Below, piece by piece: positions 28,590 through 38,286 of a stretch of 60,109 nt of DNA. Source of the stretch: Rehaibacterium terrae. GTDB lineage: Bacteria > Pseudomonadota > Gammaproteobacteria > Xanthomonadales > Xanthomonadaceae. Within the stretch, counting starts at the first letter, position 1. The number at the start of each line of letters is the position of its first letter. The position numbers were made by a program, and so were the translations under genes. The notes under the pieces were generated by a model that did no database searches, was not told where the DNA came from, and saw only the letters and a program-made list of their open reading frames with translations. The stretch lies in contig NZ_JACHHX010000005.1 of the NCBI RefSeq assembly GCF_014202935.1, positions 132,227 to 192,335 of the forward strand, given 5' to 3'.

Positions 28590-29420
28590 ATGCGAATCCG
28601 GGGAGTCGCCGCCGTCCTTCTGTCCGCGCTGGCCGCGTCCGCCGCGGCGGGCGAGCTGTACCGCTGCCAGGCCGCCGACGGCAGCCTGAGCTATACCAAC
28701 ACCCGCCCCGGGGGGCAGGACTGCAAGGTGATCCAGCGCTACACCCCGGCGCCGGCGCGCGGCGGCGGCACGCCGGCTGCGCCACGGGTGGATTTCCGCA
28801 GCGTGCCCGGCGATGCGGCGCCGCGCGCGCCCGCCGTCTCCGGCCAGGCCCGGGTCACCCGCGGCGCGGTCTACAAGTACGAGCGCGACGGAGTGGTGCA
28901 CTACACCAACGTCCGGCCGCGCGGCGAGCCGGTCGAGGTGCTGTTCACCTACGTCGAAACCTGTTTCGCCTGCGCCGTGCGGCCGGGCGTGGACTTCCGC
29001 ACGGTGCCGCTCAACACCAGCGCCTTCGCCGCCGAGGTGGCGAAGGCGGCAAGCGAGTTCGGCGTCGATGAGGCCCTGGTGCGGGCGGTGATGCACGCCG
29101 AGAGCGCGTTCAACCCCAATGCCCGCTCGCACAAGGGCGCACAGGGGCTGATGCAGTTGATTCCGGCCACCGCCGAGCGTTTCGGCGTCGCCGACCCCTT
29201 CGACGCGGCGCAGAACATCCGTGGCGGCGTCGAATACCTGGCCTGGCTGCTGCGCCGCTTCGACGGCAACACAACGCTGGCGACCGCCGCCTACAACGCC
29301 GGCGAGGGCGCGGTGGACCGCTACGGCGGGGTGCCGCCATTCGCCGAGACCCAGCGCTATGTCGAGCGGGTGGCGATCCTGTTCGACCGCTATCGCAGCC
29401 GGCTGGCCGCGACGTATTGA
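28590..29420 (+). CDS. Periplasmic lytic transglycosylase (SLT family) with DUF4124-like modules
   Basis: A 276-aa exported enzyme that probably cleaves peptidoglycan between MurNAc and GlcNAc. It has a signal peptide (1-20), two DUF4124-like modules ([19 protein letters not shown] at about 22-40 and [18 protein letters not shown] at about 93-110), then a lysozyme-like SLT domain with catalytic Glu171 in [22 protein letters not shown] and [15 protein letters not shown] pair lies between the modules and the catalytic domain. The ATG at 28590 begins the signal peptide; the frame is open upstream without coding meaning. It is divergent from miaB. Confidence 0.92.
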   Translation: MRIRGVAAVLLSALAASAAAGELYRCQAADGSLSYTNTRPGGQDCKVIQRYTPAPARGGGTPAAPRVDFRSVPGDAAPRAPAVSGQARVTRGAVYKYERDGVVHYTNVRPRGEPVEVLFTYVETCFACAVRPGVDFRTVPLNTSAFAAEVAKAASEFGVDEALVRAVMHAESAFNPNARSHKGAQGLMQLIPATAERFGVADPFDAAQNIRGGVEYLAWLLRRFDGNTTLATAAYNAGEGAVDRYGGVPPFAETQRYVERVAILFDRYRSRLAATY

Positions 29421-29460
29421 GCCGGTCCGCCGGCGGTGGCCGGAAGCGCTCCGGGAGTGC

Positions 29461-30600
29461 TCAGGCCCCGGCCGGTGGCGGCCGGCGCGCCAGCGTCAGT
29501 TCGGCGCGGAAGGGGATGCCGGCGCGCATCCCGGCCAGGGCGACCCGGGTGCCCGGCGCCAGGTCGGCCTCGCGCCGGCGCAGCTCGAGCGGGTCGGCGA
29601 TGGCGCTGCCGTCGAGCTCGGTGAGCACGTCGCCCGGGCGCAGCCCGGCCAGCTCGGCCGGGCTGCCCGGGTGGACGGCCGAGATCGTGACCCCGTGCGC
29701 ACTGCCGGCGACGCGGCCGGAGCCGTCGAAATATTCCGCGCCCAGCCAGCCGCGCACCACGCCGCCCTCGCGCACGATGTGGTCGAGCACCATGCGCGCG
29801 GTGCTGACCGGGATGGCGAAGCCGATGCCGTTGGCGTCCGGCACGCGTTGGGTGAACACGGCGGTGTTGATGCCGACCAGTTCGCCACGGGCGTTGACCA
29901 GCGCGCCGCCGGAGTTGCCACGGTTGATCGCGGCATCGGTCTGGATGAAGTCCTCGTAGGTGGCGATGTGAAGCTGGTTGCGGCCGAGCGCCGAGACGAT
30001 GCCCTGGGTGACGGTCTGGCCGAGCCCGAACGGGTTGCCGATCGCCAGCACCACGTCGCCGACCCGCAGCGGGCCCGGGGTGTCGAGCGGCAGTGCGGGC
30101 AGGTGCTCGCCCTCGATCTTCAGCACCGCCAGATCGGTATCGCCGTCGGAGCCGACGACCCGCGCCTGGGTCACCCGGCCGTCCTGCAGCACGATGCGGA
30201 TGTCGCCGGCGCCGGCGATGACGTGGTGGTTGGTCAGCACGTAGCCGTCGCCGCTGACGAGCACGCCCGAGCCCAGCGAGCGTTCCAGCCGCTGCCGCGG
30301 CGGGCCGAGGGTGAGCGTCGAGTAACGCTGCATCAGCGGGTCGGGTACCAGGCGCAGCGAGCGTTCGGTGACGATCTTGTCGGCATAGATGTTGACCACC
30401 GCGGGCGCCGCGCGGGAGACCGCGTCGGCGTAGCTGGCCGGACCCGGCGGGGGCATCGCCGGGCCGGTGACGGCGGCGGGCGTCGGCAGTCCGGCCCAGC
30501 GGCGCAGGCCGGCGGCCGCGCCGGGGGTCAGCTGCGAAACCAGGAACGCCAGCGCCAGGCCGGCGACGGCGGCTTGCAGCAGGAAGCGGGCGATCGGCAT
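29461..30600 (-). CDS. degS: DegS-type periplasmic serine protease (one PDZ domain)
   Basis: A 379-aa trypsin-like protease anchored by an N-terminal helix (about 5-24). The catalytic triad is visible: His126 in LTNHHVIAG, Asp156 in GDTDLAVL and Ser230 in [10 protein letters not shown] single C-terminal PDZ domain ([25 protein letters not shown]) and the membrane anchor fit DegS/AlgW, which start the sigma-E envelope-stress cascade, better than DegP/DegQ with two PDZ domains. ATG 30600 gives the anchor directly; the open frame upstream overlaps the petA promoter region. It is divergent from petA. Confidence 0.9.
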   Translation of the reverse strand: MPIARFLLQAAVAGLALAFLVSQLTPGAAAGLRRWAGLPTPAAVTGPAMPPPGPASYADAVSRAAPAVVNIYADKIVTERSLRLVPDPLMQRYSTLTLGPPRQRLERSLGSGVLVSGDGYVLTNHHVIAGAGDIRIVLQDGRVTQARVVGSDGDTDLAVLKIEGEHLPALPLDTPGPLRVGDVVLAIGNPFGLGQTVTQGIVSALGRNQLHIATYEDFIQTDAAINRGNSGGALVNARGELVGINTAVFTQRVPDANGIGFAIPVSTARMVLDHIVREGGVVRGWLGAEYFDGSGRVAGSAHGVTISAVHPGSPAELAGLRPGDVLTELDGSAIADPLELRRREADLAPGTRVALAGMRAGIPFRAELTLARRPPPAGA

Positions 30601-30762
30601 GGCGGGCGCGTCGGGTCGGGGCCGGCGGCATTTTCGCATGGCCGGCGCAAGCGTTGTCCCGGCATTCGGGCATCCGTTAAACTTCCCCGTCTTTGCGGGG
30701 CGGGGCATGCGCCGCAAGTCACGCTGTCTCAGCCACATTCAGTCGTTATCGCGGAGAGCCGG

Positions 30763-31359
30763 ATGGCTAACCAAGGGGTCAACTCAGGCCGCCGCCGTTT
30801 CCTGACAGCCACCACCGCCGTCGTCGGCGCGGTCGGCGCGGGATTCGCGGCCGTTCCGTTCATCAAGTCCTGGCAGCCCAGCGCGCGCGCGCAGGTGGCC
30901 GGTGCCCCGGTCGAGGTCGACATCAGCAAGATCGAGCCCGGCCAGCGCATCACGGTGCAGTGGCGCGGCCAGCCGGTCTGGCTGGTGCGGCGCACGCCCG
31001 AGCAGCTGGCGGCACTGCCGAGCCAGAATCCGCGGCTGCGCGATCCCAACTCGGACAACACCGAGCAGCAGCCGGATTACGCCCGCAACGAGTTCCGCTC
31101 GATCCGGCCGGAGCTGCTGGTGCTGGTCGGCCTGTGCACCCACCTGGGCTGCGTGCCGCTGTACCGTCCGGAGCTGCAGGCGCAGCCGTTCGACTCCGAG
31201 TGGAAGGGCGGCTTCTACTGCCCCTGCCACAACTCGCGCTTCGACATGGCCGGCCGCGTCTACGAGGGCGTGCCGGCGCCGACCAACCTCAAGGTGCCGC
31301 CGTACCGGTTCGTCGACGACAACCGCGTCATGATCGGCGTGGACGAAGGAGCTGCGTGA
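30763..31359 (+). CDS. petA: Ubiquinol-cytochrome c reductase Rieske iron-sulfur subunit PetA
   Basis: A 198-aa Rieske protein of the bc1 complex. A twin-arginine motif (SGRRRFLTATT) precedes the single N-terminal helix, as expected for Tat-dependent insertion. The [2Fe-2S] ligands are in CTHLGC (Cys125, His127) and CPCHNSRFD (Cys153, His156), and Cys130/Cys155 form the usual disulfide. It starts petABC; its stop overlaps the petB start (TGATG). Confidence 0.97.
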   Translation: MANQGVNSGRRRFLTATTAVVGAVGAGFAAVPFIKSWQPSARAQVAGAPVEVDISKIEPGQRITVQWRGQPVWLVRRTPEQLAALPSQNPRLRDPNSDNTEQQPDYARNEFRSIRPELLVLVGLCTHLGCVPLYRPELQAQPFDSEWKGGFYCPCHNSRFDMAGRVYEGVPAPTNLKVPPYRFVDDNRVMIGVDEGAA

Positions 31360-32603
31360 TGGCGAACATGATCGACCGCGCGGTCAGCGGGTTCAGCGAC
31401 TGGTTCAACCAGCGTGCGCCCGGCTTCCTGCCGTTCTACAGGAAGCACATGTCGGAGTACTACGCTCCGAAGAACTTCAACTTCTGGTACTACTTCGGCT
31501 CGTTGGCCCTGCTGGTGCTGGTCAACCAGATCGTCACCGGCATCTGGCTGACGATGAACTACAAGCCGTCCGCCGCCGAGGCTTTCGCCTCGGTCGAGTA
31601 CATCATGCGCGACGTCGAGTGGGGCTGGCTGATCCGCTACATGCACTCCACCGGCGCGTCGGCGTTCTTCATCGTCGTCTACCTGCACATGTTCCGCGGC
31701 CTGATCTACGGCAGCTCGCAGAAGCCGCGCGAGCTGGTGTGGATCCTGGGCATGCTGATCTTCCTGACCCTGATGGCCGAGGCCTTCCTGGGCTACGTGC
31801 TGCCGTGGGGCCAGATGAGCTATCACGGCGCGCAGGTGATCATCAACCTGTTCGGTGCGGTGCCCTGGGTCGGCGAGGCGCTGACCGAGTGGATCCGCGG
31901 CGACTACCTCGTCTCCGACGCCACCCTCAACCGCTTCTTCGCCCTGCACGTGATCGCGCTGCCGCTGGTGATCCTGCTGCTGGTGGTGCTGCACCTGGCC
32001 GCGCTGCACGAGGTCGGCTCCAACAATCCCGAAGGCATCGACATCAAGAAGGTGAAGGACGCGAACGGCAAGCCGCTGGACGGCATCCCGTTCCATCCGT
32101 ACTACACCGTGAAGGACATCTTCGGTGCGGGCTTCTTCCTCACCATCATGGCTTTCATCATCTTCTTCGAGCCCACCTTCGGCGGCCTGTTCCTCGAACA
32201 CGACAACTTCGTCGAGGCCAACCCGCTGGTGACGCCGGACCACATCAAGCCGGTGTGGTACTTCACGCCCTTCTACGCGATGCTGCGCGCCGTCCCGGAC
32301 AAGCTGTTCGGCGTGATCATCATGGGCGCGGCGGTGATGATCCTGTTCCTGCTGCCGTGGCTGGACCGCAGCCCGGTGCGCTCGATCCGCTACCGCGGCT
32401 GGGTGTCCAAGCTGCTGATCGCGATCTTCATCGTCGCCTTCGTCAGCCTGGGCTGGCTGGGCATGCAGCCCGGTAGCGAGCTGCAGACGCTGATGGCCCG
32501 CCTGTTCACCCTGTACTACTTCGCCTTCTTCGCCTTCATGCCGATCTGGTCGCGCATCGACGCCACCAAGCCGGTTCCGGAACGGGTGCCCTCGCATGAC
32601 TAA
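31359..32603 (+). CDS. petB: Ubiquinol-cytochrome c reductase cytochrome b subunit PetB
   Basis: A 414-aa cytochrome b with eight transmembrane helices. Haem-ligating histidines lie in RYMHSTGASAFFIVVYLHMFRG and FFALHVIALPL...LHLAALHEVGSNNPEG, and the quinone-site motif PWGQMSYHGAQV and a PEWY-like region (KPVWYFTPFYAML, with VW in place of EW) are present. It overlaps petA by 1 bp and petC by 8 bp. Confidence 0.97.
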   Translation: MANMIDRAVSGFSDWFNQRAPGFLPFYRKHMSEYYAPKNFNFWYYFGSLALLVLVNQIVTGIWLTMNYKPSAAEAFASVEYIMRDVEWGWLIRYMHSTGASAFFIVVYLHMFRGLIYGSSQKPRELVWILGMLIFLTLMAEAFLGYVLPWGQMSYHGAQVIINLFGAVPWVGEALTEWIRGDYLVSDATLNRFFALHVIALPLVILLLVVLHLAALHEVGSNNPEGIDIKKVKDANGKPLDGIPFHPYYTVKDIFGAGFFLTIMAFIIFFEPTFGGLFLEHDNFVEANPLVTPDHIKPVWYFTPFYAMLRAVPDKLFGVIIMGAAVMILFLLPWLDRSPVRSIRYRGWVSKLLIAIFIVAFVSLGWLGMQPGSELQTLMARLFTLYYFAFFAFMPIWSRIDATKPVPERVPSHD

Positions 32604-33327
32604 GCGCCTCCTCGCCTTGCTGTTCGCCCTGCTGCCGCTGGCCGCGTCCGCCGCCGGCGATGTCAAGCTGCAGGCGTCCAACGTCAACATCGGCGACCGG
32701 GCCTCGCTGCAGCGCGGCGCGGCCCTGTACATGAACTACTGCGCCGGCTGCCACTCGCTGGAGTTCCAGCGTTTTTCGCGCATGGCCGAGGATCTGGGCC
32801 TGACCGAAGAGCAGGTCATGACCTGGCTCAATTTCACCGAGCGCAAGTTCGGCGAGACCATGACCATCGCCATGGACAAGGGCGACGGCGAGGCCTGGTT
32901 CGGCAAGGCACCGCCCGACCTGTCGCTGGTGGCCCGCGCCAAGCTCGGCGGCCCGGACTGGGTCTACACCTTCCTGAAGTCCTTCTACGTCGACGAAACC
33001 CGCCCGGCCGGCTGGAACAACACCGTCCTGGCCAATGCCAGCATGCCGAACGTGCTTTGGGAGCTGCAGGGCATCCAGCGCGCCGTCTACGGTCAGAACA
33101 AGGACGGCTCCTCCCACGTCGAGCGCTTCGAGCTGACCACCGCCGGCCGCATGACCCCGCAGCAGTTCGACCAGGCCGCGCGCGACATCAGCGCCTTCCT
33201 GGCCTACGTGGCCGAGCCGGCCGCCCTCAAGCGGCAGTCGCTCGGCGTGTGGGTGCTGCTGTTCCTGTCGCTGTTCACCTTCCTGGCCTGGCTGCTCAAG
33301 ACCGAATACTGGCGCGACGTGCACTGA
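32596..33327 (+). CDS. petC: Ubiquinol-cytochrome c reductase cytochrome c1 subunit PetC
   Basis: A 243-aa cytochrome c1: signal peptide (about 1-20, ending AASAAG), haem site CAGCH at about 49-53 within YMNYCAGCHSLEFQRFSRM, a PPDLSL motif, and a C-terminal transmembrane anchor (VWVLLFLSLFTFLAWLLKTEYWRDVH). It completes the bc1 complex that feeds electrons to the cbb3 oxidase encoded at 17-21 kb. Confidence 0.96.
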   Translation: MTKRLLALLFALLPLAASAAGDVKLQASNVNIGDRASLQRGAALYMNYCAGCHSLEFQRFSRMAEDLGLTEEQVMTWLNFTERKFGETMTIAMDKGDGEAWFGKAPPDLSLVARAKLGGPDWVYTFLKSFYVDETRPAGWNNTVLANASMPNVLWELQGIQRAVYGQNKDGSSHVERFELTTAGRMTPQQFDQAARDISAFLAYVAEPAALKRQSLGVWVLLFLSLFTFLAWLLKTEYWRDVH

Positions 33328-33356
33328 TGTCCCGCTGCGCCGGGATGCCCGGAATC

Positions 33357-33385
33357 CGCGAGGCCCGGCTTTGCCGGGCTTCGCG
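33357..33385 (+). terminator. Strong GC hairpin between petC and sspA
   Basis: A 13-bp stem CGCGAGGCCCGGC/GCCGGGCTTCGCG (one G-T wobble) with loop TTT, 30 bp after the petC stop. No T-run follows, so it may be an mRNA-stabilising or attenuating hairpin more than a true terminator. sspA begins about 125 bp later. Confidence 0.4.
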
Positions 33386-33511
33386 TTCACGAGGGGTGGC
33401 CCCATCGCGGTTTTCCGCGAATTCAGGTAGGTTTTGGGGCGGCGAGGACCGCCGGCACCGGGCTGGTGGCGCCAAATCGGCCGGCCGGACGCCGGCCGGG
33501 GAGATCCGCAT

Positions 33512-34147
33512 ATGGCCGCAAGCCCACGTCTGCGCAATGCCCTGACCCTGTTTTCCGCCCGCGACTGCGTGGTTTGCCACCGGGTCAGGCTGGTCCTCGC
33601 GGCCAAGGGCGTCAGCTATGAATTGATCCCGGTAGACCCGACCAACCCTCCCGAGGATCTGGTCGACCTGAATCCCTACCACTCGGTGCCGACCCTGGTG
33701 GACCGCGATCTGGTGCTGTACGCCGCCTCGGTGGTCAGCGAATTCCTCGACGAGCGTTACCCGCACCCGCCGCTGATGCCGGTCGATCCGCTGGCGCGGG
33801 CGCGACTGCGGCTGGCGATGCTGCGGCTGGAACACGAGTGGGTGCCCCACGTGCAGGCCATCCAGCATGGCACCAAGGCCCAGGCCGAGGCCGGCCGCAA
33901 GCGGCTCAAGGAGCTGCTGCTGGCCTCGCTGCCGCTGTTCAAGGCCTCCAAGTTCTTCCTCAATACCGAAATGAGCCTGGCCGACTGCGCCATGGCGCCG
34001 ATCGTCTGGCGCCTGCCGGCGCTCGGCATCGCCCTGCCCAAGGAGGCCAAGCCGATCGAGGATTACGGCATGCGGATCTTCCGCAACCCGGGTTTCATGC
34101 GCAGCCTGACCCCCGAGGAGAAGGTGCTGCGCGAGCTGCCCGCATGA
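33512..34147 (+). CDS. sspA: Stringent starvation protein A (SspA)
   Basis: A 211-aa glutathione S-transferase-fold protein that associates with RNA polymerase in E. coli and aids stress survival. The N-terminal thioredoxin-like part has DLNPYHSVPTLVDRDLVLYAASVVSEFLDERYPHPPLMP-like conservation; the C-terminal helical part has MSLADCAMAPIVWRLPALGI. A CVVC pair occupies the thiol position (residues about 17-20), which E. coli SspA lacks. The order petABC-sspA-sspB is common in beta/gammaproteobacteria. ATG 33512 is preceded by GGGGAGA. The stop overlaps sspB. Confidence 0.95.
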   Translation: MAASPRLRNALTLFSARDCVVCHRVRLVLAAKGVSYELIPVDPTNPPEDLVDLNPYHSVPTLVDRDLVLYAASVVSEFLDERYPHPPLMPVDPLARARLRLAMLRLEHEWVPHVQAIQHGTKAQAEAGRKRLKELLLASLPLFKASKFFLNTEMSLADCAMAPIVWRLPALGIALPKEAKPIEDYGMRIFRNPGFMRSLTPEEKVLRELPA

Positions 34148-34569
34148 GCGACAAGCCCCACCGGATGACCTCCAACCGGCCCTACCTGATCCGGGCGATG
34201 TACGAGTGGATCGGGGACAACGGCATGACGCCCTATCTGCTGGTGGACGCCTCCCATCCGGGTGTGCAGGTGCCGCCGCAGGCGGTGCAGGAGGGGCGGG
34301 TGGTGCTCAACATCGCTCCCCGCGCCGTGGCCCAGCTGGAGCTCGGCAACCAGGAGATCCGCTTCATGGCCCGGTTTTCCGGCGTCAGTCAGCCGGTGCT
34401 GGTGCCGGTGGCCGCCGTGCACGCGATCTACGCGCAGGAGACCGGACAGGGCATGATGCTGCCGGCGGAGGAGGGTGGGGCGACGGCGCTCGAGCCGGGG
34501 CCGGAGGATGGCCCGCCCGAGGACGGCGGCGGCGCGCCCAGGCGCGGCCACCTGCGGGTGGTGAAGTAG
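34144..34569 (+). CDS. sspB: ClpXP protease adaptor SspB
   Basis: A 141-aa adaptor that delivers ssrA-tagged proteins to ClpXP. The folded domain (MTSNRPYLIRAMYEWIGDNGMTPYLLVDA, then VVLNIAPRAV and FMARFSGVSQPVLVPVAAVHAIYAQE) binds the tag, an acidic proline-rich linker follows, and the C-terminus RGHLRVVK matches the ClpX-binding tail of SspB. It starts within the sspA stop (ATGA); a second ATG 21 bp downstream is an alternative start. Confidence 0.95.
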   Translation: MSDKPHRMTSNRPYLIRAMYEWIGDNGMTPYLLVDASHPGVQVPPQAVQEGRVVLNIAPRAVAQLELGNQEIRFMARFSGVSQPVLVPVAAVHAIYAQETGQGMMLPAEEGGATALEPGPEDGPPEDGGGAPRRGHLRVVK

Positions 34570-34576
34570 CGCGGCG

Positions 34577-34888
34577 TCAGTCGGCCGCGGCCAGCGGGCC
34601 GATCAGCTCCACCAGCCTGGTGCCGAACAGCACGATGCGGCCGCTGTGGCGGTCCTCGCCGTGACGCGAGTAGTCGAAACGGTAGTGCCGCTCGACCCCG
34701 AGCCGGCCGTCGGCGCCGCGGCGCAGGCGCAGCCTGACCAGATGCACGCTGTGGTCGAGCCATTGCACGCCGGCCGCTTCGCAGGCCTGCCGGCCGAGCC
34801 GGTGCGCGGTCTCGCTGGCGGCGCGCGCGTTCGACCACAGGAAGGCGGCGAGCGCGAAGCCGAGCATCGCCAGCAGCAGGCCAGTCAT
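34577..34888 (-). CDS. DUF3301-family membrane-anchored small protein
   Basis: A 103-aa protein with one N-terminal helix (MTGLLLAMLGFALAAFLW) and a basic cytoplasmic domain with CEAAGVQWLDHSVHLVRLRLRR, YRFDYSRHGEDRHSGRIVLFG and VELIGP, the pattern of DUF3301. Function unknown. It overlaps the nadC stop by 4 bp and converges on sspB, 7 bp away. Confidence 0.8.
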   Translation of the reverse strand: MTGLLLAMLGFALAAFLWSNARAASETAHRLGRQACEAAGVQWLDHSVHLVRLRLRRGADGRLGVERHYRFDYSRHGEDRHSGRIVLFGTRLVELIGPLAAAD

Positions 34889-35757
34889 GCCGTCGCCCCC
34901 GTGGTCCCGCCCGGCGGCGTGCCGAACCTGAGGGAAAGGTCGATCGCGCGCACGTGCTTGGTCAGCGCGCCGACCGAGATGCAGTCCACGCCGGTCCCGG
35001 CGATCGCCCGGACCCGTTCCAGCGAGACGCCGCCCGAGACCTCCAGCGGCACCCGCCCGGCAGTGATCCGCACCGCCTCGCGCATGCCGTCCAGGCTGAA
35101 GTCGTCGATCAGGATGCGGTCGGGCGCGGCGTCGATCGCCTGCCGGAGTTCGTCCAGATCCTCGACTTCGACGATCACCGGCAGGCCGGGGTGTGCCCGG
35201 CGGGCGGCCTCGACCGCTGCGGCGATCGAGCCGGCGGCGTGGATGTGGTTCTCCTTGATCATCACCGCGTCGTAAAGCCCGAGCCGGTGGTTGTGACCGC
35301 CGCCGGCGCGCACCGCGTGCTTCTGCGCCAGGCGCAGCCCGGGCAGGGTCTTGCGGGTGTCGAGGATGCGCGCCGCGGTGCCGGCGACGGCGGCGACGTA
35401 CGCCGCCGTGGCGGTGGCGGTGGCCGACAGTGTCTGCAGGAAATTCAGCGCGCAGCGTTCGCCGCTGAGCAGCGCGCGGGTGCGTCCGGCGAGGGTGCAG
35501 AGCACGTCACCGGCCTCGACCCGGTCGCCCTCTGCCACGCGCCAGTGGATCCGGACATGCGGGTCGAGCGTGCGGAAGCAGGCGTCGAACCAGGGACGGC
35601 CGGCGATGACCGCCGCTTCCTTGCACAGGACGTAGGCGCTCGCCGGCGTGTCGGCCAGCAGATCGGCGGTGACGTCGCCGGGGCCGATGTCCTCGGCCAG
35701 CGCGCGCGCCACGTCGGCGGCGACGAGTTCTTCGGGCGGGGAGGGGAGGGAGCTCAT
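34885..35757 (-). CDS. nadC: Nicotinate-nucleotide pyrophosphorylase (carboxylating) NadC
   Basis: A 290-aa quinolinate phosphoribosyltransferase making nicotinate mononucleotide in NAD synthesis. Visible motifs: EDIGPGDVTADLL at the N-terminus, ERCALNFLQTLSATAT, TRKTLPGLRLAQKHAVRAGGG, HNHRLGLYDAVMIKENH, and the C-terminal barrel end ISVGALTKHVRAIDLSLRF. The length is normal. It overlaps the downstream DUF3301 gene. Confidence 0.96.
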   Translation of the reverse strand: MSSLPSPPEELVAADVARALAEDIGPGDVTADLLADTPASAYVLCKEAAVIAGRPWFDACFRTLDPHVRIHWRVAEGDRVEAGDVLCTLAGRTRALLSGERCALNFLQTLSATATATAAYVAAVAGTAARILDTRKTLPGLRLAQKHAVRAGGGHNHRLGLYDAVMIKENHIHAAGSIAAAVEAARRAHPGLPVIVEVEDLDELRQAIDAAPDRILIDDFSLDGMREAVRITAGRVPLEVSGGVSLERVRAIAGTGVDCISVGALTKHVRAIDLSLRFGTPPGGTTGATA

Positions 35758-35795
35758 GGCCGCGCATTATGCCCGCCGCGGCACGGGCCGGCGCG

Positions 35796-37952
35796 TCACG
35801 CGCTGCGGGATTCTTCCTGCGGCTGGGCGCTGTCCTCGCGCAACTGTCCGAGCACGGTGCTGAGCGCACGCTGCAGCATGTCGGCGCCTTCCAGCATCCT
35901 GGTCAGGCCCTTCTCGATCTCGCGCACCAGCTCTTCCGGCCGGCGGTCGGCGACGCGCATGCCGTTGCGGTTCACGAACAGGCAGCGGCCGGAATAGGGG
36001 CTGACCCAGCTCAGCTTGGCACGCTCGCTGCGATCGCTGTCGGCCGGGCCGAACTCGAACCAGGTGCCGGGCGGAACCGAGCGGATGCGCTCGAGCAGGA
36101 CCGGGTCGACTTCGCCCGGCAGCGGCTGTTCCTCGCCGATCTCGGGATCGGTCTCGACCACGCCTGGGCTGCGCGCCACCGGCGGCTCCTGTTCGAGGAA
36201 GTCCGGGGCGGGGCGCTCGCCGAGCCGCCAGCGCATGAACTCGCGCAGTTCGAGGATCAACTGCTCGACCTCGGTCTCGTGGTAGGCCACGGTGGCCAGC
36301 CCCTGGCGCAGCTGCGCCTCCAGCACCGGCAGCAGGGCGCGCAGGCGCAGGCGCTCGACGTCGCTGCCGCCGGAGGCGGTGCACCAGAGCAGAGCCTCGC
36401 TGAAGCCCATCGCCTCGCGGTAGTTGGCCGAGTCCTCGCCGTGGCGCAGCCAGAGCAGCACCAGACAGTTGGCCCAGGGGCGGGTCAGCAGGTGGCGCAC
36501 CCAGGCCGGCGCCGGCACTTGCGCCAGCCGCGCGGCGAGTGCCTGGTGGACCTGGCGGCGGGCGTGCCAGAGCCGTTCGCGGCCGGCGGTGGCTTCGACC
36601 ACGCGCTGCTCGGCCAGCTCGGCGCGGCGGCGCTGGGCGTCGAGCCCGGCGCGCAATTCCTCCAGCAGGCGCGCCTGCGCGGCGAGATCCTCATGACGGG
36701 CGAAACTGTCGATGGCATCGGTGATCTGCGCCAGCAGGCGGCCGTCGGGATCGGCGCTGCGGCACCAGCCGAGCATGGTCTCGCCGATCACGTCCACCAG
36801 CTGGCGGGCCGGATGATCGTGCCGGGCGAGCACTTTCGGATCGTCGATGGCGGCGCGGGTGAGGGGCACCTGCATCCGCTGCATCAGCGGCTGCAGCGCG
36901 CGCGGCACGCGGCGATCGCGCAGCAGCGCGTCGAACACGCGCCCGACCAGATCGACGGTGGCCAGCTGGGTCGGCGCGGCGCCACCGCCGTAGCGGGCTT
37001 CGGCCAGCAGCTGGGCGGCGAGCTGACGCGGCGGCGGCAACTCGCCCCCTGCGGCCAGCCGGCGCGCGACGCGCTCGACCGCCAGATGCAGCCCGGCGCC
37101 GGCGGCATCTCCAGCGGGGACGCCGTCACGGCGTGCGGTCAGGCTGGGCTCGGCGTCGCCTGCGGCCGGCTCGCCCGCCTGCAGCCGCGATTGCAGCAAC
37201 TGGATCAGGCGGTCGAGCAGTTCGCGCTCCGGCAGGGAGTCGCCGTCGGCCTTCTCCCTCCGCACGGCGGCGGCCTCGCCGGCGGCCGGCTTCTGCGGCG
37301 ACGGCCTGGGCGGCTCGCGCTTGATCTGGCCCGGCAGCGTGGGCAGCACGCCCGCATCGGCCAGCCGCAGGTTGATGTCGCCGTAGATGGGGTCGAGGCT
37401 GCCGAGCAGGTGGCGCTCGAACAGCTTGAGGATGATCAACCTGACCTCGAGACTGACTTCCAGCGCCGAGATGGCGGTGCGGAAGGCTTCGGCGAGGCGG
37501 GCCGGACCGAAAGGATTGCTCTCGTCGTCCAGGTCGGGCCGTCCCAGCAGGTGGCGCAGGCGCTCGTTGAGGGCGAACAGCGCCGCGCTGTGGCGCTGCT
37601 GGGCCTTGGACACCATGCCGGTGAGCGCCAGCTCCTCCTCCAGCTCTTCATGACCGACCAGCGCGAGCTTGTCGCTCTCGGCGGCCTCGCCTGCCGACGG
37701 CGCGGGGTGGTGGCCGACACGGGCGAGGAAGTCGCGCTCGATGGTGTCGCGCCGTCGCCGGCATTCGCGCATGCCGTCGAAGTACTGCTGCTGACGGGTG
37801 CTGACGGTGCTGTGCTCGGCCAGCTCGAACAGGCTGTCGTCGAGGGTGTCGAACAACGTCTTGACCGACACCTTCAGGCGCGCCCGCAGCCAGCTCGTCA
37901 GCTCTGCGAGGAGGTGACGGGTCGTGTCCGGCGGGAGCGGGGGCAGGGTCAT
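35796..37952 (-). CDS. DUF1631-family protein
   Basis: A 718-aa, mostly alpha-helical cytoplasmic protein without signal peptide or membrane helices. It matches the DUF1631 family common in beta/gammaproteobacteria (sometimes misnamed thymidine phosphorylase): an N-terminal region with LFELAEHSTVSTRQQQYFDGMRECRRRR, a central variable linker rich in Ala/Arg, a VGRVFDALLRDRRVP...PLMQRMQVPLTRAAIDDPKVLARHDHPARQL core and a C-terminal part with GTWFEFG and CLFVNRNGMRV resembling PilZ-like beta strands. Function unknown; a c-di-GMP link is a guess. It lies between the Trm112 gene and nadC on the same strand. Confidence 0.8.
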   Translation of the reverse strand: MTLPPLPPDTTRHLLAELTSWLRARLKVSVKTLFDTLDDSLFELAEHSTVSTRQQQYFDGMRECRRRRDTIERDFLARVGHHPAPSAGEAAESDKLALVGHEELEEELALTGMVSKAQQRHSAALFALNERLRHLLGRPDLDDESNPFGPARLAEAFRTAISALEVSLEVRLIILKLFERHLLGSLDPIYGDINLRLADAGVLPTLPGQIKREPPRPSPQKPAAGEAAAVRREKADGDSLPERELLDRLIQLLQSRLQAGEPAAGDAEPSLTARRDGVPAGDAAGAGLHLAVERVARRLAAGGELPPPRQLAAQLLAEARYGGGAAPTQLATVDLVGRVFDALLRDRRVPRALQPLMQRMQVPLTRAAIDDPKVLARHDHPARQLVDVIGETMLGWCRSADPDGRLLAQITDAIDSFARHEDLAAQARLLEELRAGLDAQRRRAELAEQRVVEATAGRERLWHARRQVHQALAARLAQVPAPAWVRHLLTRPWANCLVLLWLRHGEDSANYREAMGFSEALLWCTASGGSDVERLRLRALLPVLEAQLRQGLATVAYHETEVEQLILELREFMRWRLGERPAPDFLEQEPPVARSPGVVETDPEIGEEQPLPGEVDPVLLERIRSVPPGTWFEFGPADSDRSERAKLSWVSPYSGRCLFVNRNGMRVADRRPEELVREIEKGLTRMLEGADMLQRALSTVLGQLREDSAQPQEESRSA

Positions 37953-38019
37953 GGCCGAACGCGGAGGGCTGCCGTCGCCGGGGCGAGTCCCGGGACGGCA
38001 GCCTTGAGCCTAAGCCACG

Positions 38020-38286
38020 TCATCCCGGGAAATCCGTGATCTGGGTCGTGTTTATCCCCTCGTCGGCCAGCAGCACCGGAATGCCGTCGTCGATACGGTA
38101 GACGGTGCGCCGGTCGCGCGTGATCAGCGCGGCGGTGAGGGGACTGGATTGCGGCGAGCCGTCGGCCCGCACGACCCGGCCTTCGCCGATGGCGCGGTTG
38201 AGCGCCTCGAGTTGCCGGGCGGAGAGAGGCGCCAGGGGTTGTCTGGTCACCGGGCAGCAGAGGATGTCGAGCAGGCGTCGGTCCAC
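38020..38286 (-). CDS. Trm112-family small protein (YcaR-like)
   Basis: An 88-aa protein opening [21 protein letters not shown], the Trm112 family signature, and continuing with [21 protein letters not shown]. Bacterial members are small and of unsettled role; eukaryotic Trm112 activates methyltransferases. Only one vicinal CC pair is present, so a full four-cysteine zinc site is absent. It is divergent from purE. Confidence 0.85.
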   Translation of the reverse strand: MDRRLLDILCCPVTRQPLAPLSARQLEALNRAIGEGRVVRADGSPQSSPLTAALITRDRRTVYRIDDGIPVLLADEGINTTQITDFPG

